NCBI GenBank assembly: GCA_009692395.1
Contig: SHZG01000044.1
Coordinates: 1 to 12,796, forward strand
Direction: 5' to 3'
From: Methylococcales bacterium
GTDB taxonomy: Bacteria > Pseudomonadota > Gammaproteobacteria > Methylococcales > Methylomonadaceae
Length of the DNA stretch: 12,796 nt
Position numbers and translations under genes: made by a program
Shown here: positions 7,093 to 12,796 of the stretch, in pieces
Layout: each line of letters begins with the position of its first letter
Position numbering within the stretch: position 1 is the stretch's first letter
The notes under the pieces: model-generated
Seen by the model: the letters and a program-made list of their open reading frames with translations, nothing else
What the model was told of the DNA's origin: nothing
The model's database searches: none

Positions 7093-8844
7093 ATGCCAAG
7101 CGAAGAAAACATTAAAGAAACCCTTTTTGAGTATGTAAAAAATCCAAAAAAATGGTTTTATTGGTATCACAATCCAGCAAGGTTAGAAGAACTTTATAAC
7201 GATGATTATAAAGATAATCCTGATTATAAAAAAGACACAGTTGTTGGGTTTACAAAAAAAGTCTGGAGATTTGAATCCCAAGAAATTACCAATCAAGTTT
7301 TTATTGAACAAAATTTATTTGATTTTTTTTCAGTTGCAGTATTGGATGAAACACGCATAAAAAAAGCAAATGCTTTTTCCGAATATGTACTTTATATAAC
7401 AGACAATGAAGACCTTGCATATTTTAGGGACACCGTCGCGAAAAGAGAGATTATAGCGGACATTGATTATAATAGGCAGCGGGATCATGCTGTCCATACG
7501 CTTTATAATTACCTATGGGGATGGTATCTGTTTGAACATTCAGAAACATTACGAAACAATTTTAAAAACCGTTTTAACGATCTCAATACTGAGATTAAGA
7601 TGGATCATCAAAAAGAATCCTTACTCAGCTATTATGAAAATAAAGAAATTCCTGAATCAAAAGAATTCATTGCCATCATTCACGAATTTGTAGATGTATG
7701 GGTTATTGCGAGTTTACTTCATGATATTGGTTATATTTTAGAGGGTGATATTTCTTCAGCTAGTCCTGCTGTAGAAAAGATTCGCATTATTAATGGCTCA
7801 AAAATAATTCATGATTATTTTAATCATTACTTTTGGAAAAGTTTTGAAGTTGACTTTAGGGTAGCCAAAAATATCGCGAAAGCCCTCGGTGTGGTAGTCC
7901 CTGATTTTAAATATTCAGAATCTCTAGCCTCTCTTGGTGACCGTCTTTGTGATATTGGAAGTTGTGAAAATATTCGGGACGCTATTTTCACAAGGTACAC
8001 ATCTAAGTATACAGGTGTTAAACCAATAGCTCAGCTTCATGGTTTAAATCGTGAAGCTTTTTTTATTTGGAAAGAACATTATAAATTCTATGACAATAAA
8101 AAAATGGAATATATTTTATTGATTGTCGAGAGAGTATATAAAAATACCATGTGGGTTGGCTCTGATCATGGTCAACGAAACCTCGATCACGGTGTCGGTA
8201 GCGGATTAATTACGCTACAAGCATTGACATTTTTTCGGGCACTTTACTGGGGATTTAAACAGAATGACTGGTCTGAATTTAACAATAAGCAAACAAATCT
8301 AGGAGCCGATTCTTGCAATCTGGTATCGGAAGAACTGTTTGGACACGTTAAAGATGAAATTACTCATATGCCAAAACGAATACAAATAAGGCGTAAATTT
8401 GATCCTAACTTTTGGTTTAACCAAGTACTCTGGGCAACTGCATCGTCTGCGATTCACTCCATAGTCCAAAAACTAGAATATAGAAAACAGTGTGAAAAAC
8501 ACATGAAAGAGAGCGGCAAGAATCCACTGTATTTAAGAATCTCTCTTGAAGATGATCCACTCAATTTTTTAGGTATCTTAGTTGATATATTGCAGGAGTG
8601 GGACAGATATAAAGTGACCAATCGAGGAGAAGCTGCTTTTTCAGGTAATGATCCATTGCAAAGTACGCAGGTTAAGCTTGATTATGATGATAACAGTAAA
8701 AAAATTTCTTTGAAATATCCTAAAAACTGGTTGGAAAAAAAGAAGTTACAGGACGATATAGATAAATGTTTGTACTTTGATGATGATGAAAAGAAAAACG
8801 AAAAAAAGTGGAGCGATTTCCTCGAAATTACCAAGATAGATTGA
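7093..8844 (+). CDS. HD-superfamily-like protein of unknown function (583 aa)
   Basis: I do not recognise the exact family. What can be seen is an HD-type metal-site pattern spread over a long helical protein. There is RDHAVHTLY (H132, H135), the doublet SLLHDIG (H210-D211), NLDHGVGSG (D365, H366), IHSIV (H455), and late in the chain EDDPLNFLGILVDILQEWDR, whose D498 could be the last aspartate ligand. HD proteins are metal-dependent phosphohydrolases acting on nucleotides or cyclic nucleotides. The substrate here is unknown. The N-terminus (1-120) is rich in aromatic and charged residues, and the C-terminus (545-575) is very acidic and lysine-rich. There is no signal peptide or clear membrane segment. 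The gene is visibly richer in A/T than fabAB or ttcA and lies between two toxin modules, so horizontal acquisition is likely and a defence role is possible. A hairpin follows the stop. Confidence 0.75.
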   Translation: MPSEENIKETLFEYVKNPKKWFYWYHNPARLEELYNDDYKDNPDYKKDTVVGFTKKVWRFESQEITNQVFIEQNLFDFFSVAVLDETRIKKANAFSEYVLYITDNEDLAYFRDTVAKREIIADIDYNRQRDHAVHTLYNYLWGWYLFEHSETLRNNFKNRFNDLNTEIKMDHQKESLLSYYENKEIPESKEFIAIIHEFVDVWVIASLLHDIGYILEGDISSASPAVEKIRIINGSKIIHDYFNHYFWKSFEVDFRVAKNIAKALGVVVPDFKYSESLASLGDRLCDIGSCENIRDAIFTRYTSKYTGVKPIAQLHGLNREAFFIWKEHYKFYDNKKMEYILLIVERVYKNTMWVGSDHGQRNLDHGVGSGLITLQALTFFRALYWGFKQNDWSEFNNKQTNLGADSCNLVSEELFGHVKDEITHMPKRIQIRRKFDPNFWFNQVLWATASSAIHSIVQKLEYRKQCEKHMKESGKNPLYLRISLEDDPLNFLGILVDILQEWDRYKVTNRGEAAFSGNDPLQSTQVKLDYDDNSKKISLKYPKNWLEKKKLQDDIDKCLYFDDDEKKNEKKWSDFLEITKID

Positions 8845-8855
8845 TAATGCCAATC

Positions 8856-8877
8856 AGGTGTGTTGCATTGCACACCT
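8856..8877 (+). terminator. Hairpin after the HD gene, possible terminator
   Basis: AGGTGTG and CACACCT form a 7-bp stem around an eight-base loop, 12 bases after the stop codon. It is followed by TATATTTATGG, which is AT-rich but not a true T tract. It may be a weak intrinsic terminator. Confidence 0.45.
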
Positions 8878-8916
8878 TATATTTATGGATGATTTTAGTG
8901 CAATGGCTCGTAGCTC

Positions 8917-9004
8917 GTAGGGCGCAATAGGCGATAGCCTTTGCGCCGCATGGTGATTACAAAACATTCGGCGGAATACGCTACGCTACGCTATTCCACC
9001 CTAC
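8917..9004. repeat. Two-hairpin dispersed repeat bounded by GTAGGG and CCCTAC
   Basis: This 88-base element starts GTAGGG and ends with its reverse complement CCCTAC. The first hairpin pairs GGCGCAA (8921-8927) with TTGCGCC (8941-8947), with inner AGGC/GCCT pairing. The second pairs GGAATA (8973-8978) with TATTCC (8992-8997) around a loop made of tandem CGCTA units. The same plan, with different hairpin sequences, recurs at 10424-10502. It fills most of the 187-base gap between the HD gene and the HigB-type toxin. Confidence 0.7.
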
Positions 9005-9031
9005 ATACTATCGAATGAACAATAAAAAATC

Positions 9032-9313
9032 ATGCGAGTTATCAGCAAGAAAGCATTACAACATTTTGCCGAGTTATATCCGCAAGCATTAATACCATTG
9101 CAAGAATGGCGTGGAAAAATACAGGGTACTTCAATTACATCTTATGCTGAGTTAAAAAATATTTTTAACTCAGTTGATAAAGTCGGACATTATTTTATTT
9201 TTAATATTGCGGGTAAGCATTACCGTTTGACTGCCGCTATTCATTTTCATACTCAAACGCTTTATATTCGTTCGATTATGACTCACAAGGAGTATGACCA
9301 ATGGCAACCTTAA
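9032..9313 (+). CDS. HigB-type mRNA interferase toxin
   Basis: The 93-residue protein matches the HigB toxin family. It has the N-terminus MRVISKKAL, a central VGHYFIFNIAGKHYRLTAAI segment, and the C-terminal strand YIRSIMTHKEYD. In this family the residues around IGG.KYRL and the final IGTH.EYD are conserved. Such toxins cut translated mRNA on the ribosome. In this gene order the toxin comes first and the antitoxin second, as is usual for HigBA and opposite to the RelE-type pair at 6508-6992. It overlaps the next gene by 13 bases. The ribosome binding site before the ATG is weak. The length is normal for the family and no frame damage is visible. Confidence 0.88.
   Translation: MRVISKKALQHFAELYPQALIPLQEWRGKIQGTSITSYAELKNIFNSVDKVGHYFIFNIAGKHYRLTAAIHFHTQTLYIRSIMTHKEYDQWQP
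9287..9292 (+). promoter_or_regulatory. Ribosome binding site of the HigA-like gene (AAGGAG)
   Basis: AAGGAG lies eight bases before the ATG at 9301, inside the toxin coding region. It is much stronger than the toxin's own site, which would favour excess antitoxin. It supports the short downstream gene being translated. Confidence 0.65.
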
Positions 9314-9528
9314 ATCCTGTTTCTAGCGATATTATGAATCATTACACAACACTGTGTGAAAGTATTCCGCTTTACCCACTACATAATGAACAAGATTATG
9401 ATAAAGCGATTATTATTTTGAATACGTTATTAGATGCAGGCGGTGCAGATGAAAATCATCCATTGGCTAGATTAGTCGAAACATTGGGGGTTTTTATTGG
9501 TGATTATGAAAATCATCACGCGTTTTAA
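9301..9528 (+). CDS. Short HigA-like antitoxin lacking the helix-turn-helix half
   Basis: The 75-residue product follows a HigB-type toxin with a 13-base overlap and a strong AAGGAG site. It resembles the N-terminal part of HigA-type antitoxins: the start MATLNP, a PL.NEQDYDKAI segment, and a closing ETLGVFIGDYENHH. In full-length relatives this last motif is followed by a Xre-type helix-turn-helix domain of about 50 residues. Here two consecutive stops (TAA TAA) come three residues after it, and the next 65 bases show no remnant of the missing domain. It may still neutralise HigB, since toxin binding and DNA binding can be separate functions, but autorepression through this protein is unlikely. 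An in-frame ATG at 9334 is a less likely start. Confidence 0.7.
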   Translation: MATLNPVSSDIMNHYTTLCESIPLYPLHNEQDYDKAIIILNTLLDAGGADENHPLARLVETLGVFIGDYENHHAF

Positions 9529-9593
9529 TAAGTTACACCTTTATTCACCTCACACAAATAATTAAATACGCACAGCGTACCCTACTAATCCTC

Positions 9594-10427
9594 ATGCAAA
9601 AAACCCGTTACCAATTTAACAAACTCCAAAAACGTTTACGTCACACAGTGGGTGATGCGATTGCCGATTACAATATGATAGAACATGGCGATAAAGTCAT
9701 GGTGTGTTTATCAGGCGGTAAAGATTCCTACACCTTGCTTGATGTGTTGATGAATTTACAAAAAACCGCGCCTGTGGATTTTGAACTCATTGCCGTCAAT
9801 TTAGACCAGAAACAACCTAACTACCCTGAACACGTTCTGCCTGAATATTTGCACTCGCTGGGTGTGCCGTATCACATTATTGAAAAAGATACTTACAGCG
9901 TGGTGAAGCGCGTTATTCCCGAAGGGCAAACCACTTGCGGACTGTGTTCACGCTTACGGCGCGGCACGTTATACGGTTATGCCGAGGCGCATGGTGTGAC
10001 TAAAATTGCCTTAGGTCATCATCGTGACGATATTCTCGAAACGTTTTTTCTGAATATTTTTTACGGTGGTAAACTCAAAGCCATGCCGCCTAAGTTATTG
10101 AGTGATGATAAGAAAAATATCATTATCAGACCATTGGCGTACACCCGCGAAAAAGACATTGAACGCTTTGCGGCGTTTAAAGACTTCCCGATTATTCCTT
10201 GTAATCTGTGCGGTTCCCAAGCCAATTTGCAACGTCAAGCCATGAAAGTGATGTTGAAAGCGTGGGATAAACAATTCCCTGGTCGCTTGGAAACTATTTT
10301 TACCAGCTTACAAAATGTCGCGCCTTCGCAATTAGCGGATACAAAATTGTTTGATTTTACGGGGCTACTGCTAGGGCGTGAACAAGAATTTGATGCAGAG
10401 TCAGCAGGTTTAGAGATATTAGCGTAG
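9594..10427 (+). CDS. ttcA: tRNA 2-thiocytidine(32) synthetase TtcA
   Basis: TtcA activates C32 of certain tRNAs with ATP and inserts sulfur, giving 2-thiocytidine. It is a cytosolic iron-sulfur enzyme. The PP-loop SGGKDS is at 40-45. The CxxC pair is C115/C118 (TTCGLCSRLRRG), and a second CxxC is C203/C206 (IPCNLCGSQ). Three cysteines from these two motifs bind the [4Fe-4S] cluster in characterised homologues. Other conserved pieces are GHHRDDILET (141-150) and the N-terminal DYNMIEHGDKVMVCLSGG. The product is 277 residues, close to but slightly shorter than the E. coli protein, with a short C-terminal tail. No good ribosome binding site precedes the ATG. The TAG stop is the TAG of the GTAGGGG motif opening the repeat at 10424. 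Confidence 0.95.
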   Translation: MQKTRYQFNKLQKRLRHTVGDAIADYNMIEHGDKVMVCLSGGKDSYTLLDVLMNLQKTAPVDFELIAVNLDQKQPNYPEHVLPEYLHSLGVPYHIIEKDTYSVVKRVIPEGQTTCGLCSRLRRGTLYGYAEAHGVTKIALGHHRDDILETFFLNIFYGGKLKAMPPKLLSDDKKNIIIRPLAYTREKDIERFAAFKDFPIIPCNLCGSQANLQRQAMKVMLKAWDKQFPGRLETIFTSLQNVAPSQLADTKLFDFTGLLLGREQEFDAESAGLEILA

Positions 10428-10502
10428 GGGCGGATTGCATCCGCCCTTATAATGACTGTCTATTTGGAAATTGTATGACGGGCGCGTGCAACGCGCCCCT
10501 AC
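10424..10502. repeat. Two-hairpin dispersed repeat bounded by GTAGGGG and CCCCTAC
   Basis: The element opens GTAGGGG and closes with its reverse complement CCCCTAC. Hairpin one pairs 10428-10435 (GGGCGGAT) with 10439-10446. Hairpin two pairs 10480-10487 (GGGCGCGT) with 10491-10498. Each stem is a perfect 8 bp with a three-base loop, and a spacer of about 33 bases separates them. The ttcA stop codon lies in its first bases. It occupies most of the ttcA-rnd gap and could modulate read-through. Confidence 0.75.
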
Positions 10503-10529
10503 CAAATTTTACTCCGCACAAGGAACGCT

Positions 10530-11687
10530 ATGACTCCCATTCAATACATTAACCATCCTGACCAATTACCTAAACTGTGTGAACAAATCCAACAAGCGGC
10601 GTGGATAGCCTTAGACACTGAGTTTTTACGAGAAAAAACCTATTATCCCAAGTTTTGTTTATTACAAATTGCCACGCTGGATTGGGTAGCCTGTGTTGAT
10701 CCGATTGCCTTACCTGATTTAAGTGCGTTATTTGCAGCAATTTATAATCCTGCTATCGTTAAAGTTTTCCATTCTTGTCGCCAAGATTTAGAAATATTTT
10801 TTCAAATCACAGGCAAACTACCAGAGCCGATTTTTGATACCCAAATTGCCGCGCCAATATTAGGTTTTCAAGATAATCCTGGTTATGCCATGTTGGTGTC
10901 CAGTCTCCTCAATATCAATTTAAGCAAAGCCCATACTCGTGCTGATTGGAGTAAACGCCCATTAACTGCCGATGAAATCGACTACGCAGCTGATGACGTG
11001 ATTTATTTATGCCAAATTTATCAAATGATGACCCAGAAATTAACGGAACTGGGGCGCATTGATTGGCTAACACAAGACTTTGCCGAATTGACTAATACCG
11101 ACCATTACGAAGTCAAACCCGAAAAAGCGTGGCTACGCATTAAAGGGCAAAACAAACTCACGGGTAAACAATTATCTATTATTCAAACCGTCGCTGAATG
11201 GCGTGAAAAAACCGCTCAAGCTGAAGATAGACCTAAAAATTGGCTATTGCGTGATGAATTATTATTTGAGTTAGCGAAACTGCAACCTGAAACAGTCACT
11301 GATTTAGCGGGTGTGCGTGGTATCAGTGAACGTGCCTTACAGCGATATGGTAAAGACCTGTGCCAATTAATTACGATTGCTAAAAATCGTCCACCAATAC
11401 CGCTAACATTGAAAGACCGCCCCGCGAAAAAAAACCAACAACAAGAAGCGATACTGGATATTTTAACGGCTTTAGTCAGAATAAGAGCCGAAGAAAATGA
11501 ATTAAATCCGACAATTTTAGCCTCGCGTAAAGAGCTAGAAGCCTTGTTATTTAACGGTGATGATGAATGCCCGTTACTACACGGCTGGCGATATGCAATG
11601 GTAGGACGGGAATTAGTCGGCTTGTTGAAAGGTGAGTTATTGCTGGGAATTGAAGCGGATCGGCTGTCGATTCTTGCCAATGGTTAA
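10530..11687 (+). CDS. rnd: Ribonuclease D
   Basis: RNase D is a 3'-5' exoribonuclease that trims tRNA precursors and other small RNAs. The product is 385 residues, near the usual length. The DEDDy exonuclease domain (1-170) shows D29 and E31 in ALDTEF, D86 in HSCRQDLEIF, and Y152 with D156 in YAADD. An HRDC domain follows at about 205-290 (AWLRIKGQNKLTGKQ...RDELL...VRGISERALQRYG), then a C-terminal region with a further HRDC-like fold expected. AAGGAA lies before the ATG. The gene converges on bcp, with a hairpin pair between them. Confidence 0.95.
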   Translation: MTPIQYINHPDQLPKLCEQIQQAAWIALDTEFLREKTYYPKFCLLQIATLDWVACVDPIALPDLSALFAAIYNPAIVKVFHSCRQDLEIFFQITGKLPEPIFDTQIAAPILGFQDNPGYAMLVSSLLNINLSKAHTRADWSKRPLTADEIDYAADDVIYLCQIYQMMTQKLTELGRIDWLTQDFAELTNTDHYEVKPEKAWLRIKGQNKLTGKQLSIIQTVAEWREKTAQAEDRPKNWLLRDELLFELAKLQPETVTDLAGVRGISERALQRYGKDLCQLITIAKNRPPIPLTLKDRPAKKNQQQEAILDILTALVRIRAEENELNPTILASRKELEALLFNGDDECPLLHGWRYAMVGRELVGLLKGELLLGIEADRLSILANG

Positions 11688-11690
11688 GCA

Positions 11691-11776
11691 GGTTGGGTTG
11701 CCGCTTTTTGGCAACCCAACAGAGAACCAACATAGTCACGGATTTTGTTGGGTTGGCTATCGCCAGCCCAACCTAC
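11691..11776. repeat. Two-hairpin repeat between convergent rnd and bcp
   Basis: Hairpin one pairs GTTGGGTTGCC (11692-11702) with GGCAACCCAAC (11710-11720), an 11-bp stem almost identical to the copy at 6459-6486. Hairpin two pairs GTTGGGTTGGC (11747-11757) with GCCAGCCCAAC (11762-11772), with one G-T wobble and a four-base loop, and ends in CCTAC. It starts four bases after the rnd stop and ends five bases before the bcp stop, so it may act as a bidirectional transcript end. Confidence 0.75.
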
Positions 11777-11781
11777 ATAAA

Positions 11782-12246
11782 TTACAACGCTTTCACTGTT
11801 TCCAACACGGCTAGTGCATGACCGTCTGGGACTACGCCATATTCCACACCCGCTAACACGCCTTGTTTGTCGATAATAAAGGTAGAGCGTAAAACCGCCA
11901 TACTTTTAACGCCTTCTTTTTCGCGCTCGCGCCATACATTATACAGTTCGCACAATTCGCCTGTGGTATCGGCTAACAATTCCAATTTTAAGCCGTATTT
12001 ATTAATAAATTCACGGTGACTGGCGCAGGAATCTTTGCTGACTCCGATAATAACGGTGTCATGCGCAACAAATTCTTCAGCGTATTGGGTGAATTGGTTG
12101 GCTTCGATGGTACAACCAGGTGTATCGTCTTTGGGGTAAAAATACAGGACGACATTTTTTTTACCTGCGTAATCTGACAAACTAATCGGGGCATCGTTTT
12201 GGTTGGGTGACGTAAATTCAGGTGCTAGCTGTTGTGTTTCTAACAT
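11782..12246 (-). CDS. bcp: Thioredoxin-dependent peroxiredoxin (Bcp/PrxQ)
   Basis: Bcp reduces hydrogen peroxide and organic hydroperoxides using thioredoxin. The 154-residue product has the usual fold motifs: LYFYPKDDTPGCT with peroxidatic C45, VIIGVSKDS (65-72) and RSTFIIDKQG. Position 50, where E. coli Bcp carries its resolving cysteine, is Asn here (CTIEAN). Other cysteines are C73 and C98, so the enzyme would be 1-Cys in mechanism or would use another resolving residue. The start is supported by GGAGGT five bases upstream on the minus strand. It is transcribed towards rnd and is divergent from the ygfX-like gene, with an 86-base gap that must hold both promoters. Confidence 0.94.
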   Translation of the reverse strand: MLETQQLAPEFTSPNQNDAPISLSDYAGKKNVVLYFYPKDDTPGCTIEANQFTQYAEEFVAHDTVIIGVSKDSCASHREFINKYGLKLELLADTTGELCELYNVWREREKEGVKSMAVLRSTFIIDKQGVLAGVEYGVVPDGHALAVLETVKAL

Positions 12247-12249
12247 AAA

Positions 12250-12256
12250 AACCTCC
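12250..12256 (-). promoter_or_regulatory. Ribosome binding site of bcp (GGAGGTT)
   Basis: Read on the minus strand, GGAGGTT lies three to five bases before the ATG at 12246, a near-perfect match to the 16S rRNA tail, and fixes the start. Confidence 0.75.
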
Positions 12257-12332
12257 AGTTTGTGGGTGAATCCGCCTAGTCAGACGGGTGTTAAACATCG
12301 TACACGCAAGCCTGTAAAAGTCCAAAACTATC

Positions 12333-12659
12333 ATGCTTAAACATTATCAACCGCCGCTATTACTGCAATTACACGACTCCAAATGCCTGATAAAGGTGAT
12401 GGGCTTTATTCATGTCTTAGCGTTGGCGGCGTGTGTGCTGAATAGCTTTCCCGTGCTGATAAAATGCGGGTTGTTTATGGCTATTTGTCGTCATTTTTAT
12501 TGTCAGCGGCAACAATTAAAAAGCCAGCGATACACTATTAAACACACTGAATCATTAGGTTGGGAGCTAGCAGACGGGGGTGAATTTGAAACAGTACAGA
12601 TTTTACCCTCCACTGTTATCAGTATTGTTGCGATTTTTGGTAGTGGATTAAATCTGTAA
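12333..12659 (+). CDS. YgfX-like inner-membrane protein, 3' end replaced by IS1 sequence
   Basis: The open frame gives 108 residues. Two close hydrophobic segments (about 22-37 and 41-53) with a short turn are followed by a cytoplasmic part (QRQQLKSQRYTIKHTESLGWELADGGEF, then VQILPSTVIS). This plan resembles the YgfX/CptA family: a paired-helix anchor plus a small soluble domain with a Trp-containing strand, normally about 130-140 residues. Here the IS1-family end begins at 12639, so only residues 1-102 are native. The last six (GSGLNL) and the stop come from the element. The gene is probably inactive. The usual partner sdhE is not next to it in this window. Family assignment rests on topology and weak motif resemblance. 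Confidence 0.6.
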   Translation: MLKHYQPPLLLQLHDSKCLIKVMGFIHVLALAACVLNSFPVLIKCGLFMAICRHFYCQRQQLKSQRYTIKHTESLGWELADGGEFETVQILPSTVISIVAIFGSGLNL

Positions 12660-12796
12660 TTATGAATAAATATCGCGCCCGAATTCGACCTTGTTGATAA
12701 GCAAACCGATGACGGTGTCGTGCATCAACTCTAGTTTTGAGAAGCCAATGGTCTTGCGATTGAGTCGTTTGATCCATGTCCGAAAGTTCAGGTTTT
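12639..12796 (-). mobile_element. IS1-family insertion sequence, right part only
   Basis: The transposase C-terminus lies on the minus strand, 21 bases inside a GGTAGTGGATT tip at 12639. That tip fits the GGnnnTG start common to IS1-family terminal repeats. The rest of the element, the other terminal repeat and any target duplication lie beyond the window. The family is firm from the protein; the exact boundary is inferred. Confidence 0.7.
12660..12796 (-). CDS. IS1-family transposase (InsB-like), C-terminal 44 residues
   Basis: Reading the minus strand from 12794 to the stop at 12662-12660 gives a 44-residue tail: NLNFRTWIKRLNRKTIGFSK followed by LELMHDTVIG and a short basic/aromatic end. 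The pattern NL..R...KRL.RKTI.FSK....HD.VIG is the signature C-terminus of IS1 InsB transposases, just after the last acidic catalytic residue, which would be upstream and outside the window. The frame is open to the window edge and no damage is seen. In this family the full enzyme is usually made by programmed frameshifting between two frames; that site is not in view. Confidence 0.85.
   Translation of the reverse strand, partial: NLNFRTWIKRLNRKTIGFSKLELMHDTVIGLLINKVEFGRDIYS

Noticed and set aside
8979..8992. Tandem CGCTA units as a CRISPR or direct-repeat array
   Set aside because: There are only about three five-base units with no spacers; they form the loop of a hairpin within the dispersed repeat.
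11216..11680. Long minus-strand frame inside rnd
   Set aside because: It is the shadow of a well-supported rnd coding region, is serine/arginine-rich and matches no known protein plan.

Overview
The window reads as a chromosomal segment of a moderately AT-rich gammaproteobacterium. The support is a fabA-fabB pair (the anaerobic unsaturated fatty acid route), ttcA, rnd, a Slt-type lytic transglycosylase, a Bcp peroxiredoxin and a YgfX-like membrane protein. Dispersed hairpins of the GTAGGTTGGGTT / AACCCAAC type, small toxin-antitoxin pairs and an IS1-family element would suit a Thiotrichales/Beggiatoa-like genome. That placement is inference; no rRNA or other marker is present.

Region 1 (1-2700) is the 3' part of a multi-component phosphorelay, all on the + strand: the C-terminal receiver domains of what was probably a hybrid histidine kinase (109-651), a stand-alone CheY-like receiver (678-1064), an Hpt + receiver protein (1057-1824) and a receiver + GGDEF diguanylate cyclase (1837-2700). 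The last two lie in the same reading frame, separated by one TAA codon. Together they look like one Hpt-REC-REC-GGDEF protein split by a nonsense codon. The probable output is c-di-GMP. The slt gene (2697-4619) overlaps the cyclase stop by four bases.

Region 2 (4620-6447) is fabA-fabB, with all catalytic residues visible and a strong ribosome binding site between the two genes.

Region 3 (6448-9593) is an accessory patch between core genes. It holds a hairpin repeat, a RelE/ParE-type toxin-antitoxin pair (6508-6992), an AT-rich 583-residue HD-superfamily-like protein of unknown role (7093-8844), a two-hairpin repeat, and a HigB-type toxin followed by a short antitoxin-like protein without the usual helix-turn-helix half (9032-9528). 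The HD protein between two toxin modules is the best candidate for an undescribed, possibly defensive, function.

Region 4 (9594-12796) returns to housekeeping genes: ttcA, rnd, and bcp on the opposite strand. Two-hairpin repeats sit after ttcA and between the convergent rnd and bcp. At the right edge a ygfX-like gene is cut by the end of an IS1-family element, whose transposase C-terminus (minus strand) runs out of the window.
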